A stretch of 64,000 nucleotides of DNA, taken from positions 2,322,709 to 2,386,708 of the forward strand of contig CP043547.1 of NCBI GenBank assembly GCA_009664345.1, in the 5' to 3' direction. The DNA is from Planctomycetales bacterium 10988. Its GTDB lineage: Bacteria; Planctomycetota; Planctomycetia; Pirellulales; Pb10988. How positions within the stretch are numbered: the stretch's first letter is position 1; each line of letters starts with the position of its first letter. Below the pieces are notes generated by a model, which was not told where the DNA came from, did not search any database, and worked only from the letters and a program-made list of their open reading frames with translations. This document shows, one piece after another, positions 54,569 to 63,366 of the stretch. A program made the translations under genes and the position numbers.

Positions 54569-55624
54569 CTATTGAAGTTTTTTTGCCCAGGGGGAATTTC
54601 CATAAAGACGCATTAAACTGGCCTTGGCATCTTGACTATAACGAGATTTATCCATCTCCTGCCAAAGTCCAACTAAATTATAAAGTGCTTCCGCATGGGC
54701 TTGGGGAACATGAGGATAAAGCACATCAACTTTTAAATAATTTAACATCGCTTCTTTGGGTTGATTCGATTGGGCATAGCAGAAGCCCAGGGTGTTATAG
54801 GCCTTTGCATAAAGTTGTGAATCTTCCGGCGAGTTATTTAACAACTCTTCGACCATTTGAATGGCTTGTTTCGTTTGTCCACTGGCTGCCATGGCACCCG
54901 CTTTTCCAAGTTGAGCCGATTTTGTCAACGAAGCAAGGTCTTCTTTTCCTTGCGATTGCTGCAAGGCGTCGTTAAATTTTTGTTCGGCTTGAGAAGCTTT
55001 TCCTTGTTGAATTAAAGCTTGTCCCTGAGCGACAAGCCCTCGCACTTTATAATATTCTTGTTGCGACTTGGTTAGTTCACCAAAGGCTTGTTCCGCGGCA
55101 GAGTAGTCAGCCATAGCGGCATTGACTTCGCCGAGGGTTTCATAAGCTCTCAAGACATGAAAGCTGTTACGGTGATCGCTGACGAATTGGTCCAACAAAG
55201 TTTTTGCTTCAGAAAGCTCACGGGCTCCGGCCATTGCCAATTCTGCTGTGGAAATCGCAATATAAAACTGAGCATCCTGTTTTAAGAAGGGTTCAGCTCG
55301 ACCCGTGAAGCCTTGATTTTGAAGTTCAGTAAACTTTTCTAAAGCATCGTCATAACGACCACTTTCAACGGCACTTCGGGCGAGATTCATCTCTGCCGGC
55401 TCGCCATCAAAACGAATGGAAGTGATTTCCCCGGAGGGGATTTTTTGCTCGCCGCCACCTGCACGAATGCCGACTTCTTCACGCAAGATCGAAACGATAT
55501 CCCCACGGATAGTAGGTTTATTTTCTCGTTCAATCGTATCAGCCGCAAAGAGAGCAGTCGTTGTTAAACTAACCGACATGAGGCAAAACACCCCGGTTAG
55601 TCGCTGCCAAGATAAAGTTAACAT
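54569..55624 (-). CDS. Secreted TPR protein
   Basis: 351 residues with a signal peptide (cleavage near residue 28, LFA-A). A short beta region (~40-75, REEVGIRAGGGEQKIPSGEI) is followed by TPR-like helical repeats from about 80 to the end (for example SGRYDDALEKF, MADYSAAEQAF, QGKASQAEQKF). AAGGAG lies eight bases before the ATG. It probably acts as a periplasmic scaffold for the ExbB-ExbD complex encoded downstream. Confidence 0.85.
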   Translation of the reverse strand: MLTLSWQRLTGVFCLMSVSLTTTALFAADTIERENKPTIRGDIVSILREEVGIRAGGGEQKIPSGEITSIRFDGEPAEMNLARSAVESGRYDDALEKFTELQNQGFTGRAEPFLKQDAQFYIAISTAELAMAGARELSEAKTLLDQFVSDHRNSFHVLRAYETLGEVNAAMADYSAAEQAFGELTKSQQEYYKVRGLVAQGQALIQQGKASQAEQKFNDALQQSQGKEDLASLTKSAQLGKAGAMAASGQTKQAIQMVEELLNNSPEDSQLYAKAYNTLGFCYAQSNQPKEAMLNYLKVDVLYPHVPQAHAEALYNLVGLWQEMDKSRYSQDAKASLMRLYGNSPWAKKLQ

Positions 55625-55709
55625 GAAAGTACTCCTTCAACACATTTATAATTTCAATAGGGGGTTATTTTAAAATGTAGATTGATAACACAAAGGGAGG
55701 TGTGAAATT

Positions 55710-58700
55710 TTAAAGGTCAGCTAGTCCGACGGGGTTTTTGTTATTGGCTGTTTGAATCCGTCGTATTAGCGATTCATATTTTGCCTTCCACACATCGCCA
55801 CCCATTTGGGGATAAAGTTGTTGTGTAACAGCGATCGTCTTTTCTGCTTGATCGAGATAGTTCTTTTTCTTGGTGCGATCTTTTTCCAATTCACCCCATT
55901 GATACAAACAGTACGCAGAATTGTAACGGGCTTCATGGAAAGTGGTCCGGAATTGAGGGTACTGATCCAAGTAACCTTGCAAAGTTTTGGACATCGTCAA
56001 CCAGCCCCAAATTAAATTACGACCTTCAACCGGATCGCTACCAGTGAGTGCTTTATAATAAAGACGATAATCTTTGTTAGCCCGACCTTGATCCATATAG
56101 GTATGACAAGCTTGGACTTGAGCACTGAGATTGGAAACATTTCCTTTTAAAATATCTCGCAGTTGAGCCAAGGCGTCTTCGTACTTGCCGGACTCTCGTA
56201 AACACATCGCGTATTGAACACGAATCCGAGGGACTTGCAACTTACGATCTTCTTCATCAGGAATGAAGGATGGATCGGCCTCATAATTTTTCAAAACCTT
56301 TTGATAGGTTTGTGAAGCTTGTTGAAAATAGGAATTGGCTTTACTTCGTAGTTGAGCTTCTTCCTTGGCGGTTTCACCCAGTTTAAAGAAAGTATCTGCG
56401 ACCCATGTAAAGGTACGCCAGGTATTGCCGCGATTTCGTTTGGCAATCGCCTTCAAGAAACTTTCAAATCCGGTTAAAGCTCGATTGAGTTCTTCCGTTT
56501 TGTTTTGTTCTTGGAGAACATCCATATCTTTCTTGATATCATTACCGAGTTTCAAGAAGATTTCTGTCAGACGGCCTTCCGCATCTGCACCTTTTCCTTG
56601 GAACATGGCTTCCAAGGTTTTCATGGTTTCTTCCGCTTTTTCTTGCTCGCGAGTCCCCACATAGGCTTGTAAGGCTGCTTTTAAAACTTCCGATTGGAAA
56701 TTTTCTTCCTTTGCGGCAGGATGCTTCTTTTCAATTAAGGTCAGAGCACCGTCTTTATTGTTTTCCAAAAGTTGAACCGCTTTGGCAGGTTGACCGGTGG
56801 TAATATAAACTTGAGCCAAGGAAAGTTGCGAGCCGAGCTGAACGGCGCTGACACTACTTCCTTCACTTTTACGTAAACGATCCAGCCCGGTTTGCAGCAA
56901 GTTCTGAGCTTGTTTCGCAAGCTGATCAAGATTAACTCCTTGCGTTCCCTCTTCTTGAGCGGATTGGACAGCGGTTTGTTTTAAATAAGCCACCCATAAG
57001 GCATTCCCAGCCTTCAATTCCGCGGAAGCTCGGGCAGGAACATCTTCAGGAATTTGATTGAGAGTTTTTAAAAGTTCCGATGTATTACCATCTTGAATTA
57101 ACAAATCAATGATCGTTAATCGTGCTTCATCGGCTTCTTTTTCTTCCGGCCAACTTTTTATAATAAACTCGGCGACATCTTGCATCTTGCCGGCTTCAAA
57201 ACTTGTGTCAGCGGACTTATTTTGTTTCACCTGACTATAAGCTTTTAAATAAGATGCCAAGGCGATTTTCGAGGCAGCTCGACCGACAGCAGACTTGGGA
57301 AACTTCGTTGCAAGATGTTCTCCTAACACTCCAGAATGATAGAACTCTTCATTCATATAATGTAGAAAAGCGAGATAATAACGAGCTTGATTGAGTTGAT
57401 CCATTGGAGGTGGATTTCCATCAGCATCGGACATTGCCAAAGAGCGGCGAAACTCTTGAACCGCGAGAAGTTCACTATCTTCAGCAGTCGCAAGCAGTTC
57501 TTCTTTCTTCTTTTGATTTTTTTCACTTTTTGCTTGGGTAAAAGCCGATTGACTTAAATCAAGTGCATCTTTGGCCGCCCGAAAAACACTAACAAAGTCT
57601 TCTCCACCAGCCCCGAGATTACTATTGGGATCGAGTGTTAACAACAGACCACGGGCTTCTTCACGTAAAGGATTGGAATCCCCTGCTACCGAGCGAGCAT
57701 ATTTAATTGCATTTCGTCGATAGTTCGACTTGTCATTATTATTATCCGTTGCATCCATCGCCCCTTGATATGTGCGAGCCAGTTCTAATTGAACCGCCAA
57801 ACCATCCAAGGTACGAGCTTCCGTTCCGCGGGCACTCCGGACCCATTCTTCCCCGATGCCAATCCCTGCATCAAACTTTTTATTTTCTCGATGACACTGC
57901 AAAGCCAAACGCATCGCTTTAGTTTGCAAGGCACGAAGCACCGGCTCTGTAGCAGCAGGAATCGCTAAAATTTGTTCATAGCGAGCGAGGGCTTGTTTAA
58001 AATCTTTCATCTCTTGATAGGCAAGCCCTTGCCACATCAATGCTTGAAGTCCGGCAACACGATGGCGAAACTGTTCATAAATTTCTCCATACGCCGCAGC
58101 GGCTTCTGTTAACACTTTCTTTTGTTGTTGCGGCTGCTCTTCAAAGGCTTTCGCTTGTGAATAGATTGCTTGTCCTTCTAACAACTGCGTGACCAGAAGG
58201 TTTTCACGAACTTTATCCCGCTCTACATAACGAGGGTCGTTGGTTGGGATAAAACGGGGAAAGGCATCAAACTCTTTTTCAAGTTGGGCAATCGAATCGG
58301 TATACGCTTTCCGGGCTTGATTAAAGAAGCCTCTCGACTCTTGGATTAACTTTGTCTTTTGCCCTTTCGGAGTGTCAGGAAGATTGGCGTCGTAAAGTTT
58401 GGAATTTCCTTTCTCTACTAACACTTTCCCAATCGCCGAATTAGCCAAGGCGGCTTTCTCATGTTTTGGAGAAGCCTTCAAAAATTGTTGAAACTTTTGA
58501 CTGGCTTCATCAAGTTGTTTCAAGCGGACATCACCATCTTGAATCGACTTGGCACTTTCCAACAGGTTATTTCCTTCTAAAAAAGGAAGTAACTGTTTGG
58601 TCGTTGGAGGAAGACTATTATCTCCACGAAGACTTTCTAAATAGATTTCAACAACATCAAACATTTTTCGTTGTTGTAATCCATCGATAAACTTATCAAC

Positions 58701-58802
58701 CGGCTCTTCCGCCGAAATGGGGAGACCGGAACCAAGCAAGGCTAGTACGGCAAGTGCCGGAACCAGCTTGTTTCTGTATATTCGCTTTAAGAATACTAGC
58801 AT
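55710..58802 (-). CDS. Large secreted TPR protein
   Basis: 1,030 residues from the ATG with AGAGG eight bases upstream; three more codons are possible upstream. The signal peptide ends near residue 32 (PISA-E). The rest is alpha-helical repeat sequence, TPR-like throughout (for example AYGEIYEQFRHRVAG, DFKQALARYEQIL, GKYEDALAQLRDIL). First gene of the operon TPR, TPR, ExbB, ExbD, ExbD, protease. The size suggests an extended periplasmic solenoid or outer-membrane-associated scaffold. Confidence 0.87.
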   Translation of the reverse strand: MLVFLKRIYRNKLVPALAVLALLGSGLPISAEEPVDKFIDGLQQRKMFDVVEIYLESLRGDNSLPPTTKQLLPFLEGNNLLESAKSIQDGDVRLKQLDEASQKFQQFLKASPKHEKAALANSAIGKVLVEKGNSKLYDANLPDTPKGQKTKLIQESRGFFNQARKAYTDSIAQLEKEFDAFPRFIPTNDPRYVERDKVRENLLVTQLLEGQAIYSQAKAFEEQPQQQKKVLTEAAAAYGEIYEQFRHRVAGLQALMWQGLAYQEMKDFKQALARYEQILAIPAATEPVLRALQTKAMRLALQCHRENKKFDAGIGIGEEWVRSARGTEARTLDGLAVQLELARTYQGAMDATDNNNDKSNYRRNAIKYARSVAGDSNPLREEARGLLLTLDPNSNLGAGGEDFVSVFRAAKDALDLSQSAFTQAKSEKNQKKKEELLATAEDSELLAVQEFRRSLAMSDADGNPPPMDQLNQARYYLAFLHYMNEEFYHSGVLGEHLATKFPKSAVGRAASKIALASYLKAYSQVKQNKSADTSFEAGKMQDVAEFIIKSWPEEKEADEARLTIIDLLIQDGNTSELLKTLNQIPEDVPARASAELKAGNALWVAYLKQTAVQSAQEEGTQGVNLDQLAKQAQNLLQTGLDRLRKSEGSSVSAVQLGSQLSLAQVYITTGQPAKAVQLLENNKDGALTLIEKKHPAAKEENFQSEVLKAALQAYVGTREQEKAEETMKTLEAMFQGKGADAEGRLTEIFLKLGNDIKKDMDVLQEQNKTEELNRALTGFESFLKAIAKRNRGNTWRTFTWVADTFFKLGETAKEEAQLRSKANSYFQQASQTYQKVLKNYEADPSFIPDEEDRKLQVPRIRVQYAMCLRESGKYEDALAQLRDILKGNVSNLSAQVQACHTYMDQGRANKDYRLYYKALTGSDPVEGRNLIWGWLTMSKTLQGYLDQYPQFRTTFHEARYNSAYCLYQWGELEKDRTKKKNYLDQAEKTIAVTQQLYPQMGGDVWKAKYESLIRRIQTANNKNPVGLADL

Positions 58803-59068
58803 TAGGAGCACCTCTTGACTGAAAGCCTAGACTGTCAGAGATCGTAGGGGATTTGGTAGATATTGTCAGAAGTAAAACTTTGTTTGTGTCATAATACCGG
58901 GTCATTAAACTTAAAATAAAAGCGTTGGCTGCTGATTTAAAGCCATCATGTAAAGTACACTTTCCATTCCCAAGTTGCAAGTTAACCGGCCGCCAATCTA
59001 TCTTTATTTTCTAGGTTTATAATAGAAAAAAATTATCTCACGGAATGTCGTGAACCTTTGAATTTTTA

Positions 59069-61198
59069 TCATGGCTTTTGATTCCTTTCTTGCTGGACCA
59101 TCGATTCCCAAGTATTTAAATAGTTCTCAAAAAAGGTGGCTTCTTTTGCTTGCGAAAACCAATTCCGATTCCAAGAACGTAAACGTTTCCAGGTTGCACG
59201 ATTGACATCCTGGTATTGCATTTCTCGGGCGAGCTCGGAAGTAAGAACTGCCCTTTTCATAAAATTACCTTGTTGAAAGAAGCTCTTTTCCAATAGCTGA
59301 CGAGGTAAGGAAATGACTTGCCGTTGTTTGTTTCCTGTAAGAGGGTCCTGCCACTGAATGTCTACAACTCCGAGCTGCTTTTCTTTAGAAGGGATCAACT
59401 GCAATCCAAGCAATACAAACTGCTGTTGATTCTTTGTTAGTTGTTGACTGGACTCGATCAATCCTTGACGATCCAACTCAGATTGATTCATCAACCAGTG
59501 GGAGGTTCCTTCCTCGGTTTGAGCAACAATTTGATGGGTCTTAACCGCACGAGGATTCCAATGAATTTTCCATTGAAAAGTTGCTGCTAAAGGCTCTGGC
59601 TTTCTATTTAATTCATGAAGAATTTGGATGAGTTCTTTTTCTTCAGCAAGAACCGCTCGAGTCGGAATTTCTTGAGGGGAGGTTGCTGCATCGATATAGT
59701 TTGTTAATTGCACCGTAGGAAGCGAAGTGTCAGGAAATTGAATCACTTTTAAATCAACTTGTTGTTCCGCACTCCACCGTAAAGCTTCTAATAATTGAGT
59801 CGCGACCGGGGGGATCACCGGAGCGACATCTTTCGTCAACCAAAGAACTTGATGCTTCCTTCCATCCATCGTGTTCGTATTTAATGCAATGCGATATGCT
59901 TCTTCCAAACCGAGGACGGGATGTGAAAACGCTTCTTGAGTTAACACCGGAGCGGCTTCAAGTAGCGGTTCTCTAATATTATTTAACTCTTGATAAGGCA
60001 GAGCTTCTGCATGAGAACCATAAATAACAAAGTGTATCTCTTGCTGAGTGTTACTATCAATCCAGGCTTGTAAATCATGGACCCAAGCGGGAAGTTGTTT
60101 CAAGTTTTTGGGAGAGCCATGCGTTGTTAATAGAGCCAGATCAAATAAAATCGTGGTCCTTGTTAACATTATGTCAGGTTGTTGAATTCGGTCCGCGGTG
60201 CGAAGCCCTAGCAAAAGCCGATAAGGTAGGGTTGCTCCCCCGCTCTCTTTTAATAAGTTGTTTGGAAGTCGGCAGCCAAAACGCAAAATGCGAAAGGGGT
60301 CTTCTCGCGGAGCGTTAACCCAAGGGGTGGTCGTCGCGAGAATGTCATCCACACGTTGGGGATTTTGTGCCGGACGGAACTTGGCTTGTGGAGATTGTTT
60401 CCACTGCTGGACTTCCATTTCTAGGCGTTTTTTGCTTTCCGTTGGTCGTAAAAGGGCCAACTTGGAGGTTGTCGCCGAGCTAGCAGGCGGCTGATTTGCC
60501 CTCGACATCACAATCGTCACGGTGTTTTTGGGCAGAAAATTGCTTGGGTCCTGACGTGGAGACTGTTTGGGAATTGGCCGAACCGGGGCCAACATCGCTT
60601 TGGGGTCTTCCCACGCCTGTAATTCTTTCCAACCTGGCCGAGAAATCGTCAGGTCGATGTCCGTTTCCACCATCGCCAAAAGCGTGCTTTCCGGCAAATT
60701 CCGTGTTCGCACCCCGGGTGGTTGAGGAATTTGTTCTTCGAACTGAAGAATCAATGATTCCGCGGCAAAGGTCTCTTCGGGTAAATCATTTTGCCAATTC
60801 GGCCATTCCTGGCTCTGGACAAGTTTGCCGTTGACTTCCTCCATCTCCTCGACGTTATAAAGTTCCGGCTTGATAAAGAACGCAAACTGAGTATTGGTAA
60901 GGTCTTGCGACAGCCGATAGGTATTGATAATGATCCCCGCCATCACTCCGGTATACATCATGCTGATGAAGAGTGTTAGCGAGGCAGCCAAGGCCCACTT
61001 GCGAAGCGGAAACTTTTGAGCCCGAGGAATCGTCATGATTAACCGATCACTCAATCCGACCGGGATTGCCACATCGCGTAATTGCTCATCGAGGGCATCG
61101 TCCGACAGCAGGCTTTCCCGCAAAATGCGATCGGCCAGCTGATCGGGGATGTCCAAGTCGTTGAGGCGGCGGTCGATCCAGGAATCGTCGGAACTCAA
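59069..61198 (-). CDS. Membrane protein with a YfbK-like, metal-site-deficient vWA domain
   Basis: 709 residues from the TTG before SSDDSW, preceded by GAGGAAA; an ATG at 61345 overlapping the sigma gene is the alternative. Two copies of an L-D-x-x-L-x-D-x-x-I-P motif fill the cytoplasmic N-terminus, like an anti-sigma segment, followed by one membrane helix (about 75-97). The middle and C-terminal parts follow YfbK proteins in order (VIYGSHAEALPYQ, LGLEEAYRIA, HQVLWLTK, WKIHWNPRAVKTHQI), but the D-x-S-x-S metal motif is replaced by DLALL. It lies directly after the ECF sigma gene. Confidence 0.75.
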   Translation of the reverse strand: MSSDDSWIDRRLNDLDIPDQLADRILRESLLSDDALDEQLRDVAIPVGLSDRLIMTIPRAQKFPLRKWALAASLTLFISMMYTGVMAGIIINTYRLSQDLTNTQFAFFIKPELYNVEEMEEVNGKLVQSQEWPNWQNDLPEETFAAESLILQFEEQIPQPPGVRTRNLPESTLLAMVETDIDLTISRPGWKELQAWEDPKAMLAPVRPIPKQSPRQDPSNFLPKNTVTIVMSRANQPPASSATTSKLALLRPTESKKRLEMEVQQWKQSPQAKFRPAQNPQRVDDILATTTPWVNAPREDPFRILRFGCRLPNNLLKESGGATLPYRLLLGLRTADRIQQPDIMLTRTTILFDLALLTTHGSPKNLKQLPAWVHDLQAWIDSNTQQEIHFVIYGSHAEALPYQELNNIREPLLEAAPVLTQEAFSHPVLGLEEAYRIALNTNTMDGRKHQVLWLTKDVAPVIPPVATQLLEALRWSAEQQVDLKVIQFPDTSLPTVQLTNYIDAATSPQEIPTRAVLAEEKELIQILHELNRKPEPLAATFQWKIHWNPRAVKTHQIVAQTEEGTSHWLMNQSELDRQGLIESSQQLTKNQQQFVLLGLQLIPSKEKQLGVVDIQWQDPLTGNKQRQVISLPRQLLEKSFFQQGNFMKRAVLTSELAREMQYQDVNRATWKRLRSWNRNWFSQAKEATFFENYLNTWESMVQQERNQKP

Positions 61199-61313
61199 GG
61201 GAAACAGTTTCCTCGCGATGGCGAATGAGATTTTTTTTGTGAAATTGAGAACAATATCACAGCAGATGCTGTTCGAGGCCCGATCGTTCCAACCCGTGAG
61301 GACTAAAAAACCC

Positions 61314-61835
61314 CTAAGAAGAGGCCTCTTCCCATAGATTCGCAATTTGGGGCGAAAGATATTCCCGTAACTTTTTTCTTCCGCGAGAAACTCGGCTGAG
61401 GACCGTGCCGATGGGGACTTGTAAGACTTGTGCAGCTTCTTGGTGCGTTAATTCCCCGACGACGACCAAGAGGAGGGTCTCGCGGATTTCTGGGACAAGT
61501 TGCGAAAGGGCGGTTTGCATTTCGTCGCTGAGTTCTTGATCCGCCGGATCGGGATCGAATGTCGGAGTGGAATGCAGAGAATCTTCGCAAAGAATAATGG
61601 GTAACGTTCGTCGGCGGTGCCGATCGGCCGCTCGACGTCGCAAAATCGTGATGAGCCACGCTCGATCACTGAGCCCCGCTTGAAAACGATCTCGGCTACT
61701 CCACGCGGAGCGAAATGTCTCTTGGACAAGGTCCTCGGCGGTTTGCCGCTCCCCTGTCAGACGATAGGCGACCCGATATAGCATCTCGCTATATTCTCGC
61801 ACGAGCTGGGCGAATTGAGGCCGAGACAATCCCAA
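61314..61835 (-). CDS. ECF-type sigma-70 factor
   Basis: 173 residues starting at TTG 61835 with AAGGAG eight bases upstream. Region 2 covers ~8-75 (LYRVAYRLTGERQTAEDLVQETFRSAW, then WLITILRRRAADRHRR), region 4 ~105-160 (LSQLVPEIRETLLLV, LTHQEAAQVLQVPIGTVLSRVSRGRKKL). It probably directs a small regulon, likely including its own operon and the membrane protein gene downstream. Confidence 0.92.
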   Translation of the reverse strand: MGLSRPQFAQLVREYSEMLYRVAYRLTGERQTAEDLVQETFRSAWSSRDRFQAGLSDRAWLITILRRRAADRHRRRTLPIILCEDSLHSTPTFDPDPADQELSDEMQTALSQLVPEIRETLLLVVVGELTHQEAAQVLQVPIGTVLSRVSRGRKKLREYLSPQIANLWEEASS

Positions 61836-61870
61836 ACGACTTCACTCCTTGATGAATTAGAATCCAAACA

Positions 61871-61914
61871 AAGGCTATAATTTAAGGCCGATCTTTTAGT
61901 ATAATTTCAGCCTT
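61871..61914. promoter_or_regulatory. Inverted repeat with two TATAAT boxes between divergent genes
   Basis: AAGGCT and AGCCTT bracket 44 bases that contain TATAAT at 61876-61881 and at 61900-61905, each followed by TT. It lies 36 bases upstream of the ECF sigma gene on one side and about 300 bases upstream of the 62211 gene on the other. It could be an operator or overlapping promoter; no matching -35 elements at proper spacing were found. Confidence 0.4.
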
Positions 61915-62210
61915 GGCGAAAGGAAAGAGACCCATTATTCCAACTTTCATTCGCAAGAGCAAATCATTCTCTCTTTTTTCTGAGAAAGAACCGTGGGGAA
62001 TAATCCGCCAACCAATTCGCGAATCTTCCCGTAGAAACGATTGGAAGTTTATTTTCCCCAAGAAGGCTCTTCCCTTGGTGAAGAAGACCTTCTTTACTTA
62101 TACCACATGATTTTCTATTTCTTGCACTCTTTTTCCTAGGGATTCCGGCTCCGATATCTTTTCCCTAAAGAGATTCTCTCCCAGCAAAACCACTCCAGGA
62201 TGGAACACGC
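61915..62210. other. Remaining intergenic sequence before the 62211 gene
   Basis: AT-rich and purine-rich, no gene or hairpin recognised; it should contain the leader of the plus-strand gene. Confidence 0.4.
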
Positions 62211-63278
62211 GTGAAATTCAAGCAGACTCAACGCCCCCGAAATTACTTCAGTCGCAAAGAACAATGGCGTCTCCTGTTGTTGGTGATGACGCTCGGATTG
62301 ATTTTGATACTCGCCGAACAAGCCGCCAATCCCGATTCGTGGAACTGGCTCTGGGGAGTAGCTTCTCAAGAAAATCAAGAACCTGAATCGGTTGACAATC
62401 GCCTCCGTCCGGAACCGGAACCAGAGGACGAAGGGTTGATCGCAGTCGAATTGGCGATGGTTGGTCAAGAGGACGAGCCTCAAGACCCACGTTATTTTCC
62501 CGGCATCCAGCCAGAGGATTTGAAATCGATCCGCGACCGGACGCCGCATCGCTCAGCGAGTTGGGAGGCTTATGTGCAAATGCTGGGGATTTTGCAGGAG
62601 CATCCCGACCAAGACTTTCGCGATTGGCTCCAGCAACGGGATTTGAATTACCCGATCACTTTCAGCCAACTTTATGATCAGCCGGAAAGCTATCGCGGGC
62701 AACTCGTCAAAGTCAAAGGATCGCTACGCCGGGCATTTAAAATCCCCGCCCCGGAAAACGAGTTCGGCATCGAGGAATACTATCAACTTTGGATTACTCC
62801 CGATCCCAACAACGTGATCGTGGTCTATGCCCTCTCGATTCCTCAAGAAATTCCTTTGAATAACGATCAAGAAGAAATCGTCAATCAGGATGAAGCGGTC
62901 GAGTTGGTGGGCTTTTTCTTCAAGCTTTGGGCACATCCCGCCGCCCAGGGGATTTCGATCACCCCGATGGTGTTGGCCAAGACGATGACTTGGGAACCGA
63001 AGCCCGAGGCTGCCCCAGAAGAGAGTGAACCTCCTTCGCTTGGAACCATGATCGGCATTATCTGTGCTGTTTTATCGGGGAGTTTAATCATTGCGGCCCT
63101 CGCCTTTATGCAAGGCAATTGGCGATCCAAGACCGTACGACGGCAGCGCGAGGCCATTGTGCCCGAGGATGCCATCGATTCCTTGGCCAATGTGGAACCG
63201 GAACCGGATGTTGAGGAACAGCTTCGCCGACTTTCTGAGCAAGCCGCTTTAGCGGAGTCCGAGGAAGAGACCCTTTAG
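62211..63278 (+). CDS. Bitopic membrane protein of unknown function
   Basis: 355 residues starting at GTG. Membrane helices lie at about 20-37 and 280-303. The segment between them has an acidic linker and a beta-rich domain (~145-250, YRGQLVKVKGSLRRA, NVIVVYALSIPQEIP, VELVGFFFKLW) that resembles an OB-type fold and faces the periplasm. The C-terminus is cytoplasmic and Glu-rich. The downstream gene encodes a related domain, 88 bases later. Confidence 0.75.
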   Translation: MKFKQTQRPRNYFSRKEQWRLLLLVMTLGLILILAEQAANPDSWNWLWGVASQENQEPESVDNRLRPEPEPEDEGLIAVELAMVGQEDEPQDPRYFPGIQPEDLKSIRDRTPHRSASWEAYVQMLGILQEHPDQDFRDWLQQRDLNYPITFSQLYDQPESYRGQLVKVKGSLRRAFKIPAPENEFGIEEYYQLWITPDPNNVIVVYALSIPQEIPLNNDQEEIVNQDEAVELVGFFFKLWAHPAAQGISITPMVLAKTMTWEPKPEAAPEESEPPSLGTMIGIICAVLSGSLIIAALAFMQGNWRSKTVRRQREAIVPEDAIDSLANVEPEPDVEEQLRRLSEQAALAESEEETL

Positions 63279-63366
63279 CGTTTCTACCCGTTTCCTTGAA
63301 ATAAGACCTCTCAACTCCTAACCCCCATTGCGACTATTTATCTCACAAATTCCCAGGAGTTTTCGC

